From Azophilus sp965199705 (GTDB taxonomy: Bacteria; Pseudomonadota; Gammaproteobacteria; Pseudomonadales; Azotimanducaceae): DNA of 64,000 nucleotides. Shown piece by piece: positions 35,114-44,241 of the stretch. The notes beneath the pieces were generated by a model. That model saw only the letters and a program-made list of their open reading frames with translations. It was not told where the DNA came from and ran no database searches. Each line of letters opens with the position of its first letter. The first letter of the stretch is position 1. The translations under genes were made by a program, and so were the position numbers. The DNA lies in assembly GCA_965199705.1 (NCBI GenBank), contig OZ241359.1, positions 2,046,001 to 2,110,000 on the forward strand. The letters run 5' to 3'.

Positions 35114-35363
35114 TTAACCCGGATATTGCACCAGGGGCCGTGATGATCGCGCCGGATTTTGTCCGTCTGCGTGTGCTCGCGACCGAGAGCATAGCCACAC
35201 CTATGGTCGAGGGAGCATGGACGCGCAGACGGGCAAAAGACAAGCGAGCGCGCGGCAAGCGCTGTTTGTAAGCGGCACAGCGCTTCAGTATCGAAGACAA
35301 CCAATTGAAAGATCGATAACATCAGCCCAATCTATCAGCGCCCTGGTGCAATATTCGGGTTAA
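35114..35363. mobile_element. 250-bp MITE-like element, copy 1
   Basis: Ends are imperfect inverted repeats of about 25 bp: the left begins TTAACCCGGATATTGC and the right, read inward, TTAACCCGAATATTGC, both continuing ACCAGGG. A second copy of exactly the same length lies inverted at 51,255-51,504. Inside are shorter dyads, such as CCGTCTGCG...CGCAGACGG, so the element should fold into a branched hairpin. No transposase is encoded. The left TTAA may be part of the element or the target site. It lies directly upstream of tusA. Confidence 0.75.
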
Positions 35364-35447
35364 GGTAGGCGGTGATTTTACACCGGGCGTCCTGCAGACA
35401 ATTCCGGGCAAGCACACCCGCAAAATCCGATCGGCGCAGCGCACGAA

Positions 35448-35924
35448 TCAATAGATTCCGGCTTCCAGGCCAGCGGCAAGCGCCATGCCCAGGTCCCGGC
35501 AGGCATCGAGGTCCGCTTCGGTGACGTCACCGCGCGCAATCACGGGTTCCTGCACTTCCAGCAATGGATATCCAGGGGCAATCCGACGAATGGCTTGCAG
35601 GGCGCCGAGGCCATCGTTGCCGGCAGAGATGAAGATGGCGCAAGGCAGGGGTTGCAGTTTGCCCTCCACGGCATAGAAGGTGCGGTCGAAGAAATCCTTC
35701 AGCGCACCGGACATGTAACCGAAGTTCTCTGGCGTGCCCAGGAGGAGACCCTGCGCTGCGAGCAGATCATCCGGCCCGGCGTCAAAGGCCCGCATCATGC
35801 GCGCCTGAACGCCTTCTATCTGCGGGTCGGCCGCGCCCGCCAGCACTGCCTCGGCCATGGCGGCTGTGCCGCCGCCAGCCGAGTGATAGACAATCAGGAG
35901 CCGCTTGCCCGGGTTCTCAGTCAC
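35448..35924 (-). CDS. flavodoxin-family protein
   Basis: 158 residues. The FMN phosphate loop YHSAGGGTAAMAEAV lies near the N-terminus, and GTPENFGYMSGALKDFFDR resembles the isoalloxazine-binding loop of flavodoxin-like NAD(P)H:quinone reductases. It is a small cytoplasmic electron-transfer or reductase protein. The start is GTG at 35,924; the nearby ATG is out of frame. It overlaps the preceding GDPD gene by eight bases. Electron partner unknown. Confidence 0.8.
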   Translation of the reverse strand: MTENPGKRLLIVYHSAGGGTAAMAEAVLAGAADPQIEGVQARMMRAFDAGPDDLLAAQGLLLGTPENFGYMSGALKDFFDRTFYAVEGKLQPLPCAIFISAGNDGLGALQAIRRIAPGYPLLEVQEPVIARGDVTEADLDACRDLGMALAAGLEAGIY

Positions 35925-36795
35925 ATGCCGAGCCCCGGCCCGATGCGGTCAACGCGAGCACCTGGTCGGGATGATCGGTGAAGACCGCGTCCAGGCCCAT
36001 GCCAGCGAGCGCCCGAACCTCCGCTTCAAAGCTGGGAAAACCCGGCCCTACAGCGTCGGCGCGCAGGGTAAAGGCATGCACTGCCAGACCGAGGCCATGC
36101 GCCCTCTCCACCAGGCTCGAGTCTTGCAACAACAGCGCCTTGTGGACGCCGACGCCCGCCGCATAATCGCCGATGCGCTCCAGCTCGGCACCAGACACAG
36201 GTTTGCCCAGCAATTGAATGCGTGGGTAGTCGGTTTCCAGCGCCGCCAGGGCTGTCGCATCGAAGGACTGCACCAGCACCGGCAGATCGTAAGCAGCCAG
36301 GACGTCAAGCACGGCCGCCGTAAGACCCGGCTGCAGATCTGGCCGCTTCAGTTCCGGGTAGATTCCCACCCGCCGACCCGTTGTACGATTCAGCCCCGCC
36401 ACCAGTTGCACCACTTGTTCGAAGCTCGGTATGGCGAACGCCATATCCGGAAATCGACGGGGTGGCGCATCTCGCGTCCTCAGCCGACGAATCTCCGCCC
36501 ACTGAAAGTCGGCGGCATGGAACTGGCCGTCTGCGCGCGCCCTGTCAGGGAACACATCCGCCACATTGGTGGTGCGATCAAGGGTAACGTCATGCAGGGC
36601 GATGGGTACGCCGTCGGCTGTGAGCACCAGATCCGGCTCAATCCAGTGGGCGCCATGACCGTAGCCCAATGCGTAGGCAGGCAGGGTATGTTCCGGGAGA
36701 TAGCCGGAAGCACCCCGATGCGCGATCACGTCCACGCAATCCGCGCCGACAAGGGGGGCTGCAAGACAAAGCGCCAGAAAGCCGCCACGACCCAT
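35917..36795 (-). CDS. exported glycerophosphodiester phosphodiesterase
   Basis: 292 residues. Residues 1-18 (MGRGGFLALCLAAPLVGA) form a signal peptide, so the enzyme is probably periplasmic. IAHRGASGYLPEHTLPAY, the acid pair EPDLVLTADGVPIALHD and YPELKRP are the metal and catalytic motifs of GDPD. It cleaves glycerophosphodiesters from phospholipid turnover to glycerol 3-phosphate and an alcohol such as choline or ethanolamine. AGGA lies 8 bp before the ATG. It overlaps the flavodoxin gene by eight bases. It could supply choline, which would fit the betaine-related module from 39,497, though no choline oxidation genes are present. Confidence 0.9.
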   Translation of the reverse strand: MGRGGFLALCLAAPLVGADCVDVIAHRGASGYLPEHTLPAYALGYGHGAHWIEPDLVLTADGVPIALHDVTLDRTTNVADVFPDRARADGQFHAADFQWAEIRRLRTRDAPPRRFPDMAFAIPSFEQVVQLVAGLNRTTGRRVGIYPELKRPDLQPGLTAAVLDVLAAYDLPVLVQSFDATALAALETDYPRIQLLGKPVSGAELERIGDYAAGVGVHKALLLQDSSLVERAHGLGLAVHAFTLRADAVGPGFPSFEAEVRALAGMGLDAVFTDHPDQVLALTASGRGSACD

Positions 36796-36859
36796 GCGCG
36801 CATCCTGACCGAGGTTCGGTAAATATCGCTCGGAACGTGATGGAATGTGAATATCGGGA

Positions 36860-37624
36860 TCAGGGCGCCAGCACAGCCGTGGCGCCGTCGTCCACCACCA
36901 GTTCCGCACCATTGATGTGCCTGGACTCATCCGAAGCCAGGAACAACACCAGATTCGCAACATCCACCGGCATGCCAATGCCCATCTCGCGCCGAATCGC
37001 CGCTGGATCTTCGGCATTCGCCAACTCGACGCCGGCGCTGTGGCGGACCGCTGCTTCCACGATCGCGGTATGGATCAGGCCAGGATGAATCGAATTGCAG
37101 CGAATCGGGTAGCCCTTGGCCTTGCAGTGCGCCGCTACCGACTTGGTGAGGGTGCGGATGCCGCCCTTTGCCGCTGCGTAGGCCAGATATTCAGCAGGCG
37201 CTTGCAAGGCGGTGATGGACGATATGTTGACGATTGAACCACCTGTCTCACGCATCGCCGCCACTGCCTGCTGACAACCGAAAAAGGCGCCATCCAGATG
37301 CACCGCCAACGTGCGTCGCCACTCCTCGACCGTTGTGTTCTCGATGTTCTTGATGATCGCGATGCCGGCGTTGTTGACCAGGATGTCCAGCCGACCATGC
37401 CGCCCCAGCACCTCGGCCATGACCATCTGCCAGGCATCGGCGTCACTGACATCCAGGTGCTGGTAATCGGCGCCGATCTCGGCTGCGACTGCACGCCCCC
37501 GGTCATCGTCAATATCGGTTATCACCACCTGTGCGCCTTCCTCGACCAGACGCCTGGCGTCCGCCTCGCCCAGACCCTGAGCCGCCCCCGTTACCAGTCC
37601 GACCTTGCCCGCAACCCGTCCCAT
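36860..37624 (-). CDS. SDR-family oxidoreductase
   Basis: 254 residues of classical SDR type: TGAAQGLG near residue 12, NNAG near residue 88, SSITALQ and the catalytic YAAAK near residue 152, and the ending GAELVVDDGATAV. The Asp after strand 2 (ITDIDD) suggests NAD(H). It belongs with the 3-alpha/20-beta-hydroxysteroid or cyclopentanol dehydrogenase-like group, but the substrate cannot be named. It is 64 bp upstream of the GDPD gene and may share its transcript. Confidence 0.87.
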   Translation of the reverse strand: MGRVAGKVGLVTGAAQGLGEADARRLVEEGAQVVITDIDDDRGRAVAAEIGADYQHLDVSDADAWQMVMAEVLGRHGRLDILVNNAGIAIIKNIENTTVEEWRRTLAVHLDGAFFGCQQAVAAMRETGGSIVNISSITALQAPAEYLAYAAAKGGIRTLTKSVAAHCKAKGYPIRCNSIHPGLIHTAIVEAAVRHSAGVELANAEDPAAIRREMGIGMPVDVANLVLFLASDESRHINGAELVVDDGATAVLAP

Positions 37625-37867
37625 TGACTAGCCTCCTGCCCCTCCGGGCCCCAGTTGATCGGGAGAAGGCGCCGTGCCCGCCGCCTCCTCGTCCGCAAGC
37701 AGGGCGGCAGGCTACCCGCTATGCCGCCGTTGAACAAGCGGCGGATGCAGGCTCGTCCTCCGAACACGCCTTGCATTCGCACTCTGGCGGTCAAACCAAC
37801 CGGAGGCACAGCAAAGGTTCCGCACCCGTCATTCACCATCAAGTGCGAATCGGTGCATACTGTCCCC

Positions 37868-39460
37868 ATGCGCTTCTTCAACACCACAGGGCCGGTGGTC
37901 GCCAAAAGGCACTACCAGATTCCGCCACTGGAACGGGTGGATCTGGACGGGGTTCTGGAGCTCATCCAGCAAAGCAAGTACTTCATCCTGCATGCCCCGC
38001 GCCAGACCGGCAAGACCTCCATGCTGCTGGCGCTGGCGGACCTGCTCAACAGCAGCGGAGAGTACCGCTGCGTTTACGCCAATATAGAAACGGCGCAGAC
38101 CGCGCGGGAAGACGTGGGGCGGGCAATGCAGGCCATACTGAACAGTCTGGTCTCAGCGACGAAACGGATGCTGGACGAACCGTTCCTGGGCGACATTCGG
38201 GAGGAGGTGCTTGGCGCCGCCGGGCCGGATGAAGCGCTCGCCGAGGCGCTCACAAGGTGGTCGGAGGCGGATTCGCGCCCACTGGTGCTGCTGATCGACG
38301 AGATCGACGCGCTCATCGGCGACACCCTGGTATCGGTGCTGCGCCAACTCCGTTCGCGCTATCCCCAGCGTCCGGCAGGGTTTCCGCAATCGGTGATCCT
38401 GTGCGGCGTGCGCGACATCCGCGACTATCGCATCCACGCCAGCTCCGAGAAGACCCCCATCACCGGCGGCAGCGCCTTCAATATCAAGGCCGAATCGCTG
38501 CGCCTTGGCGATTTCAGCGAGGCAGAAGCGCGCGTCCTGCTCGCCCAGCACAGCACAGAAACCGGGCAACCATTCGACGAAGCCGCAATTACGCGCATCG
38601 TCGATTCCACCTGTGGCCAGCCGTGGCTGGTCAACGCGCTGGCCTACGAGACCTGCTTTCGGGGCAAGGCAGCCCGCGAAGCGCGAAAGCGGCGCGAGCC
38701 GATCACGGCAGCAGCAGTGGACGCAGCCCGCGAGGCGCTGATACTGCGCCGGGAAACGCATCTGGATCAACTCGCCGACAAGCTGCAAGAAGAGCGCGTG
38801 CGCCGGGTGGTCGAACCGATGCTGGCGGGCCGGGAAAAGGGCGCCCACTCGCCTCGGGATCTGGAATACGTCCGCGATCTGGGTCTGGTGGCGCTGGACG
38901 CGCCCGTTCGGATAGCCAATCCGATTTACGCGGAAGTAGTGCCCCGGGAACTGACCTGGCTTATGCAGGAAGAGATTACCGAAGAGCGGCTGGGCTACCT
39001 GGCCGAGAAGACTCTGGATATGGAGCGTCTCTTGCAGGGCTTCCAGTCATTCAACCGGGACAACGGCGAAAGCTGGATGGCGCGGTTCGCCTATCGCGAA
39101 GCCGGGCCGCAGCTACTCTTGCAGGCGTATCTGCAAAGGGTGGTGAACGGCGGCGGTCGCATCGAGCGCGAATACGCCCTCGGACGCAGGCGCACAGACC
39201 TCCTGGTGTGCTGGCCGCAGGGCGAAGGCCGGGCAGACCGCCGCATCGTCATCGAATGCAAGGTGCGGCGCGGGGCGGCGTCATTGGCTTCGGTCATCGC
39301 CCAGGGCGTGGCGCAAACCCGGGACTACATGGACAAGTGCGGCACGGCAGAGGGCCATCTGGTGGTGTTCGAATCCGACGAATCGAAACCCTGGAGCGAG
39401 CGCCTGTTCCGTCGGGAAGAGGCGGCAGAAGACCCCGCCGTGATCGTCTGGGGAGCGTGA
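37868..39460 (+). CDS. AAA-type ATP-binding protein with PD-(D/E)XK nuclease-like tail
   Basis: 530 residues. A Walker A APRQTGKTSMLLAL lies near residue 41, a Walker B PLVLLIDEIDALIG near residue 137, and a sensor-like VILCGVRDIRDYR near residue 178. The C-terminal 100 residues hold YALGRRRTDLLVCW followed by RIVIECKV, the Asp and ExK arrangement of PD-(D/E)XK nucleases. Such ATPase-nuclease proteins occur as single genes in many genomes and may act in mobile-element or phage conflict. The ATG at 37,868 gives the start; longer readings are Arg-rich. No adjacent partner genes. Confidence 0.7.
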   Translation: MRFFNTTGPVVAKRHYQIPPLERVDLDGVLELIQQSKYFILHAPRQTGKTSMLLALADLLNSSGEYRCVYANIETAQTAREDVGRAMQAILNSLVSATKRMLDEPFLGDIREEVLGAAGPDEALAEALTRWSEADSRPLVLLIDEIDALIGDTLVSVLRQLRSRYPQRPAGFPQSVILCGVRDIRDYRIHASSEKTPITGGSAFNIKAESLRLGDFSEAEARVLLAQHSTETGQPFDEAAITRIVDSTCGQPWLVNALAYETCFRGKAAREARKRREPITAAAVDAAREALILRRETHLDQLADKLQEERVRRVVEPMLAGREKGAHSPRDLEYVRDLGLVALDAPVRIANPIYAEVVPRELTWLMQEEITEERLGYLAEKTLDMERLLQGFQSFNRDNGESWMARFAYREAGPQLLLQAYLQRVVNGGGRIEREYALGRRRTDLLVCWPQGEGRADRRIVIECKVRRGAASLASVIAQGVAQTRDYMDKCGTAEGHLVVFESDESKPWSERLFRREEAAEDPAVIVWGA

Positions 39461-39496
39461 CATCAAGCGGTGGAAGGCCTTTTTGGTTAGACTGCC

Positions 39497-41155
39497 GTGC
39501 CATGCGGGCAGCTCCTGCACCCGCTGACGACGGGGGTACTCATCTCTGCATCTGCGTCACCTCTGAACGCAAGCTCGGAACTGGCGACCGATGGCGTCTT
39601 GCGCGGCCTGCATCCGCGCCTGACACTGGTCTCAATCGGGCTGGTGCTGCTCTTCATCGTGTTCACCGTTGTCGATGTCGAGCGTGCCGGGGCGCTCTAC
39701 AACTGCGTCAATCAGTGGATCACCACCTCCCTCAACTGGTACTACGTTGGCCTGATGAGCGCTGCCCTGGCATTCGCCCTGGCGCTCATGGTCAGCCCCT
39801 GGGGGCGGATACGCCTCGGCAAGGATGACGAGCGCCCGGAGTTCGGAACCTTCTCCTGGCTGGCCATGCTGTTTTCCGCGGGCATCGGCATCGGGCTGCT
39901 GTTCTTCTCGATTGTCGAACCCCTGTTCTACTTCGATGTTTCCGGTAGCGCCGGCTACCCCAACAATCCTCAAGCAGACGCAGCCGGCGTCAGCGAACTG
40001 TCGCGGGAGCGGGCGATTCACGCCATGCGCATGGCCTGCATTCACTGGGGTGTGCACGCCTGGGCCGTATTCGTGGTGGTGGGCGGTTGTTTTGGCTACT
40101 TCAGCTACCGACATGGCCTGCCGCTCAGCATGCGCTCGGCGCTCTATCCAATTCTGGGTGAGCGCATCTACGGTCCCATTGGCCATGCTGTGGATCTGCT
40201 GGCCATTCTCGGCACCGTGTTCGGACTGGCCACCTCCCTGGGGCTCGGTGCGCAACAAATGGCGACCGGGCTTGGCGTGCTGTTCGATGTGGATACCGGG
40301 CGCACCACCCAGATACTGCTGATCGCCATCATTTCCGTGGCCGCCACCTTTTCTGTCGTATCCGGACTCCGGCGCGGCATCCGCATGATTTCCGAGTGGA
40401 ACATCTACTGTACGCTGATCCTGCTCGGCTTCTTCCTGCTATTCGGGCCCATCGGCTGGCTGGGTGGTTTTATCACCGAGGCGGCGCTCGACTACGCATG
40501 GCATATCGGGCCGGCCGGGATCTGGATCGCGGACAGCGCAGGTGGCATTCGCTGGCAGAGTAACTGGACGATCTTTTTCTGGGGCTGGTGGATCGCCTGG
40601 GCGCCCTTCGTGGGTATCTTCATCGCCCGTATCTCCCGCGGACGCACACTGCGCCAGTTCACGATCTGCGTCTTGCTTGCGCCGACCGCCTTCTCCATGC
40701 TCTGGATCGGCCTGCTCGGCGGCAATGCCATATACCTGGAACTGGAAGCAACCGGCGGCGTGGGCACCGCCGGAATCATGGATCTGGTGCGTGCTTCCGA
40801 TTTCGAAGCCGCCCTCTACCGCACGATTGCCGCCCTCGGCGGCGCCAACGCGCTCACCTGGGGCATCTCCGCTCTGGCCACACTGCTGCTCGCCACCTGG
40901 TTCATCACCTCGTCGGATTCCGGCACCCTGGTGATCAACACCATGCTCAGCCTGGGCAACAATCACCCGCCTCGGCTGTTTCGCATCATCTGGGGCCTTG
41001 GCATAGGCCTGGTGGCGGCAGTGCTGCTTCAGGCAGGCGGCCTGCGCGCCCTGCAGACGGCCTCCATCGCCAGCGCCCTGCCAATCAGCATCATCGTGCT
41101 GTTGATCGGCTACGGGCTGGTGCGGGCGTTGGCGAAGGACAAGGCCCCCGCCTGA
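39497..41155 (+). CDS. BCCT-family (betaine/choline/carnitine) transporter
   Basis: 552 residues with about 12 membrane spans. AGIGIGLLFFSIVEPLFY is the glycine-rich unwound helix of the family, and SNWTIFFWGWWIAWAPFVGIF is the BCCT signature with its Trp box. It should import glycine betaine, choline, carnitine or a related quaternary amine, driven by Na+ or H+. The protein start is uncertain: the reading begins at GTG 39,497 and homology begins about 35 residues in (LHPRLTLVSIG). It faces the corrinoid methyltransferase operon convergently and may supply its substrate. Confidence 0.9.
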   Translation: MPCGQLLHPLTTGVLISASASPLNASSELATDGVLRGLHPRLTLVSIGLVLLFIVFTVVDVERAGALYNCVNQWITTSLNWYYVGLMSAALAFALALMVSPWGRIRLGKDDERPEFGTFSWLAMLFSAGIGIGLLFFSIVEPLFYFDVSGSAGYPNNPQADAAGVSELSRERAIHAMRMACIHWGVHAWAVFVVVGGCFGYFSYRHGLPLSMRSALYPILGERIYGPIGHAVDLLAILGTVFGLATSLGLGAQQMATGLGVLFDVDTGRTTQILLIAIISVAATFSVVSGLRRGIRMISEWNIYCTLILLGFFLLFGPIGWLGGFITEAALDYAWHIGPAGIWIADSAGGIRWQSNWTIFFWGWWIAWAPFVGIFIARISRGRTLRQFTICVLLAPTAFSMLWIGLLGGNAIYLELEATGGVGTAGIMDLVRASDFEAALYRTIAALGGANALTWGISALATLLLATWFITSSDSGTLVINTMLSLGNNHPPRLFRIIWGLGIGLVAAVLLQAGGLRALQTASIASALPISIIVLLIGYGLVRALAKDKAPA

Positions 41156-41196
41156 TCCGCCGGATCATCCCATCCGCAAGCTCACCGGGGTTGTCG

Positions 41197-41237
41197 GCGC
41201 GATCATAACGCCCCTTGCGTACTGCAAAATCCGGGCT
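41197..41237. repeat. degenerate terminus of the MITE-like element
   Basis: GCGCGATCATAACGCCCC, a short mismatch region and GCAAAATCCGGGCTA parallel the right end of the 250-bp element (GCGCGATCATCACGGCCCC, then GCAATATCCGGGTTAA). Several substitutions show decay. It lies between the convergent BCCT and RACo-like genes. Confidence 0.4.
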
Positions 41238-41261
41238 ACCGCCCTGTTGCAAGATCCGAAA

Positions 41262-43301
41262 TCAGGCTCGCCGTCGGCGCTTGCGCCGAGCGACCTGTGC
41301 ACCGGACGCAGCGACAGTGGCTCGACTGCGCTCCGGCAAGGCGCCGAAAGCTGCTGGCAGATGCGGGAAGGCGTCGGCGCCGTGCGGAATCGGCATGGCC
41401 TCGACAAAGTGCGCCTGAAACCTCGGCTCCACGGCAGTTTCCACCTTCTCGACCTGTTGCACGAGCGCCTCGATTTCGGCTCTTGCCGCCCGATTCAACA
41501 GTGCCACGCGGGCGCCATGCCCGGCCGCATTGCCAGCGGAGGCCACCGCATCAAGCGGACAATCCGGAATCAGCCCCAGAGCCATCGCGTAGCGCACATC
41601 AATGTGACTTCCGAAGGCCCCAGCCAGGCGGATGCGCTGCACGGAGCTCAGGTCCAGGCGCTCCATCAGCAGCTTGACGCCTGCATAGAGCGCCGCCTTG
41701 GCCAGTTGAATCTGGCGGATGTCCTGCTGCGTGACATGCACGGACGGCGAACCTGCGTGCAGAACGTAGGAAAAGGTGCGGCCTTCGGCAATCAGCCGCG
41801 CAGACCGTCCGACCAGGGCGCCATCGATCACGCCGTCAGCCGTCACAACACCCGCAAGCCAGAGTTCAGCCACCGCCTCTATGATGCCGGAGCCGCAGAT
41901 GCCGGTGACCCCCTGCTCCGGCAGGGACTCGGCAAATCCCGCCTCATGCGACCAGAGGTCTGAACCGATCACGCGAAACCGTGGCTCCAGGGTATCCCGG
42001 TCAATCCGGACCCGTTCGATGGCGCCTGGCGCGGCGCGTTGGCCGGCGCTGATCTGGGCGCCCTCGAACGCCGGCCCGGTCGGGCTTGAACAGGCGAGCA
42101 GATGATCGCGATTGCCGAGCACGATTTCAGCATTGGTGCCGATGTCCACCAGCAAGGTCTCCGCTTCGCCCTTGTGCGGTGCTTCGCTCAACACCATGCC
42201 AGCTGCATCCGCTCCAACGTGGCCGGCAATGCAAGGCAGCATGTAGGCGACAGCGCCGGGATTCAAGTTGAGGTCCAGGTCGGCGGCAGGCAGGTGTACG
42301 GCATCGCCGATGGCCAGAGCAAAGGGGGCGCCGCCAAGCTCCGACGGATCAACTCCGAGCAGCAGGTGGTGCATCACCGGGTTGCACACAAAGGTGGCAG
42401 AGAGGATGTCCTCGCGAGCAATACCGGCCGCCCCAGCCGCATTACCCGCCAACCGATCAATCGCCGAACGCACGACCTCGGTCATCTCCGCCTGCCCTTC
42501 CGGGTGCAACATCACGTACGACACCCGACTCATCAGATCTTCGCCGAAGCGGATCTGTGGATTCATGCAGCCTTCCGATGCAATGGCTTCGCCGGTGGTC
42601 AGATCGCAAAGATGGGCCGCCACCGTTGTTGAACCCACATCCACCGCCAACCCATGGATAGAGGTCTTCAATCCCGGCCAGATGGCCAATATCTCAGACT
42701 CTTCCGCAATCGCCAGGGTCACCTGCCAGGCGCCGGCGCGCAAGCTTGTCTGCAACTCGGGCAGCAGCCGGGCCGGGAAGCGCGGGCGCAACTGCCATTG
42801 TTCCGCCAGGGCCGCCAGCAACCGGCTCAGATCGCTGCCGGAAGCGCCGAGATCGGGCGCGGGCACGGCAACCAGATGCAGGCTCACAACCGGGTCGATT
42901 TCAATCGGGCGCGTATCGATGGCCTTGCGCACCACCTGGCGGTGTACCTGGCTTTCCGATGGCACATCGATCACCAGATCACCTTCGATCTTCGATTGAC
43001 AACTCAGTCGTCGGCCCACGGCCAGGTTCGCACGCCGGGCATAGGTGGATTCTGCCCGGCCCGGAGCCGACAGGTGCGAGACGCGCGAAGCAATGCCGTG
43101 CTTCTGGAATTCGCCTTCACTGCACGTCACCTGGCAGCGACCACACAGGGCGCGGCCACCGCAGATGGAAGCGATATCAACGCCAAGCAGACGGGCAGCG
43201 TCCAGGAGTCGCGTGCCGATTTCGAATTCGCCGCGGCGACCGGACGGCGTAAACACCACTCGCGCCTTGCGGGCGCCGGCGCCGCGGCCGGGATCGGTCA
43301 T
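41262..43301 (-). CDS. RACo/RamA-type ATP-dependent reductive activator of corrinoid proteins
   Basis: 679 residues. The N-terminus is a 2Fe-2S ferredoxin-like domain with CGGRALCGRCQVTC and a later CQ near residue 100. The rest is the ASKHA-type (DUF4445) domain: AVDVGSTTVAAHLCD near residue 210, LVDIGTNAEIVLG near residue 390 and LAGAFGSHIDVRYA near residue 570. Family members reduce inactive Co(II) corrinoid proteins back to Co(I) with ATP. The C-terminus ends in a basic tail (RRKRRRRA). It is the last gene of the methyltransferase operon, 25 bp after the methyltransferase stop. The ATG at 43,301 is chosen for the MTDPGRGAG start. Confidence 0.88.
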   Translation of the reverse strand: MTDPGRGAGARKARVVFTPSGRRGEFEIGTRLLDAARLLGVDIASICGGRALCGRCQVTCSEGEFQKHGIASRVSHLSAPGRAESTYARRANLAVGRRLSCQSKIEGDLVIDVPSESQVHRQVVRKAIDTRPIEIDPVVSLHLVAVPAPDLGASGSDLSRLLAALAEQWQLRPRFPARLLPELQTSLRAGAWQVTLAIAEESEILAIWPGLKTSIHGLAVDVGSTTVAAHLCDLTTGEAIASEGCMNPQIRFGEDLMSRVSYVMLHPEGQAEMTEVVRSAIDRLAGNAAGAAGIAREDILSATFVCNPVMHHLLLGVDPSELGGAPFALAIGDAVHLPAADLDLNLNPGAVAYMLPCIAGHVGADAAGMVLSEAPHKGEAETLLVDIGTNAEIVLGNRDHLLACSSPTGPAFEGAQISAGQRAAPGAIERVRIDRDTLEPRFRVIGSDLWSHEAGFAESLPEQGVTGICGSGIIEAVAELWLAGVVTADGVIDGALVGRSARLIAEGRTFSYVLHAGSPSVHVTQQDIRQIQLAKAALYAGVKLLMERLDLSSVQRIRLAGAFGSHIDVRYAMALGLIPDCPLDAVASAGNAAGHGARVALLNRAARAEIEALVQQVEKVETAVEPRFQAHFVEAMPIPHGADAFPHLPAAFGALPERSRATVAASGAQVARRKRRRRA

Positions 43302-43326
43302 GGGCGGAGTCCGGGCTTGACCGATA

Positions 43327-44241
43327 TCAGGCCGCGCCCCGACGCCGACGCCCCCGGCGCTGACCGCCTCGGCCCCCGGCCGCCGATTCGGCCGCCTCGA
43401 CCGTCCGATACTTGCGAATCCAGCGGCCACAATCCGGATCCTTGCCCATCATCACATCCGCGCCGAGCACCGCCTGCATCACCTCCGCATGCAGCGGATT
43501 GGTAATCGCCGAGGTCATGCCAGCGGCGATGGCCATGGTCAGGAAGGCGCTATTGATGCCGCCTCGATTCGGCAGTCCGAAACTGACATTGGAAGCGCCG
43601 CAGGTGGTATTCACCTTCAATTCGCAGCGCAAGCGGTTGATGAGTTGCATCACCTGCTTGCCGGCTGAATTGATGGCGCCGATCGGCATGACGAGCGGAT
43701 CCACCACCACGTTGTCGTGCGAAATGCCATGATCAGCCGCCCGCTCGACGATTTTTCGCGCCACCTCGAAGCGCACGTCCGGGTCTTCGGAAATGCCGGT
43801 TTCATCATTGGAAATGGCCACCACTGCGGCCTCGTGCCTGGCCACCAGGGGCAGAACCGACTCCAGGCGGTCTTCCTCACCGGTTACCGAGTTGACCAGG
43901 GCCTTGCCCTGATAGACCGCAAGGCCGGCTTCCAGCGCCGCGACGATGGAAGAGTCAATCGACAGGGGCACATCGGTCACCGATTGCACCAGCTTGATCG
44001 CCTCCGCCAGGATAGCCGGTTCATCCGCCAGCGGGATACCGGCGTTGACATCCAGCATATCGGCCCCGGCTGCTACCTGAGCCAGCGCATCGGCAGTTAC
44101 CCGCTCATAGTTGCCAACACGCATTTCTGCGGCCAGCAGCTTGCGCCCGGTGGGGTTGATGCGCTCGCCAATCACGACGAAAGGGCGCTCAAAGCCGATC
44201 ACGACTTCCCGGCTGGCGGAACTGATAATGGTGTCGGTCAT
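43327..44241 (-). CDS. corrinoid/iron-sulfur-type methyltetrahydrofolate methyltransferase (pterin-binding)
   Basis: 304 residues of the pterin-binding TIM barrel used by MeTr, MtgA and the central domain of MetH. Signature stretches are VVIGERINPTGRK, GADMLDVNAGIP, PLSIDSSIVAALEAGL and NTTCGASNVSFGLPNR. It should move the methyl group between the corrinoid protein and tetrahydrofolate; here the likely direction is corrinoid to THF. The ATG overlaps the methylene-THF reductase stop by four bases. The C-terminal tail is Gly/Arg-rich and probably disordered. Confidence 0.88.
   Translation of the reverse strand: MTDTIISSASREVVIGFERPFVVIGERINPTGRKLLAAEMRVGNYERVTADALAQVAAGADMLDVNAGIPLADEPAILAEAIKLVQSVTDVPLSIDSSIVAALEAGLAVYQGKALVNSVTGEEDRLESVLPLVARHEAAVVAISNDETGISEDPDVRFEVARKIVERAADHGISHDNVVVDPLVMPIGAINSAGKQVMQLINRLRCELKVNTTCGASNVSFGLPNRGGINSAFLTMAIAAGMTSAITNPLHAEVMQAVLGADVMMGKDPDCGRWIRKYRTVEAAESAAGGRGGQRRGRRRRGAA

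Noticed and set aside
38257..39828. 523-codon plus-strand frame across the ATPase and BCCT genes
   Set aside because: Arg/Gly/Pro-rich translation of an alternative frame through two recognised genes.
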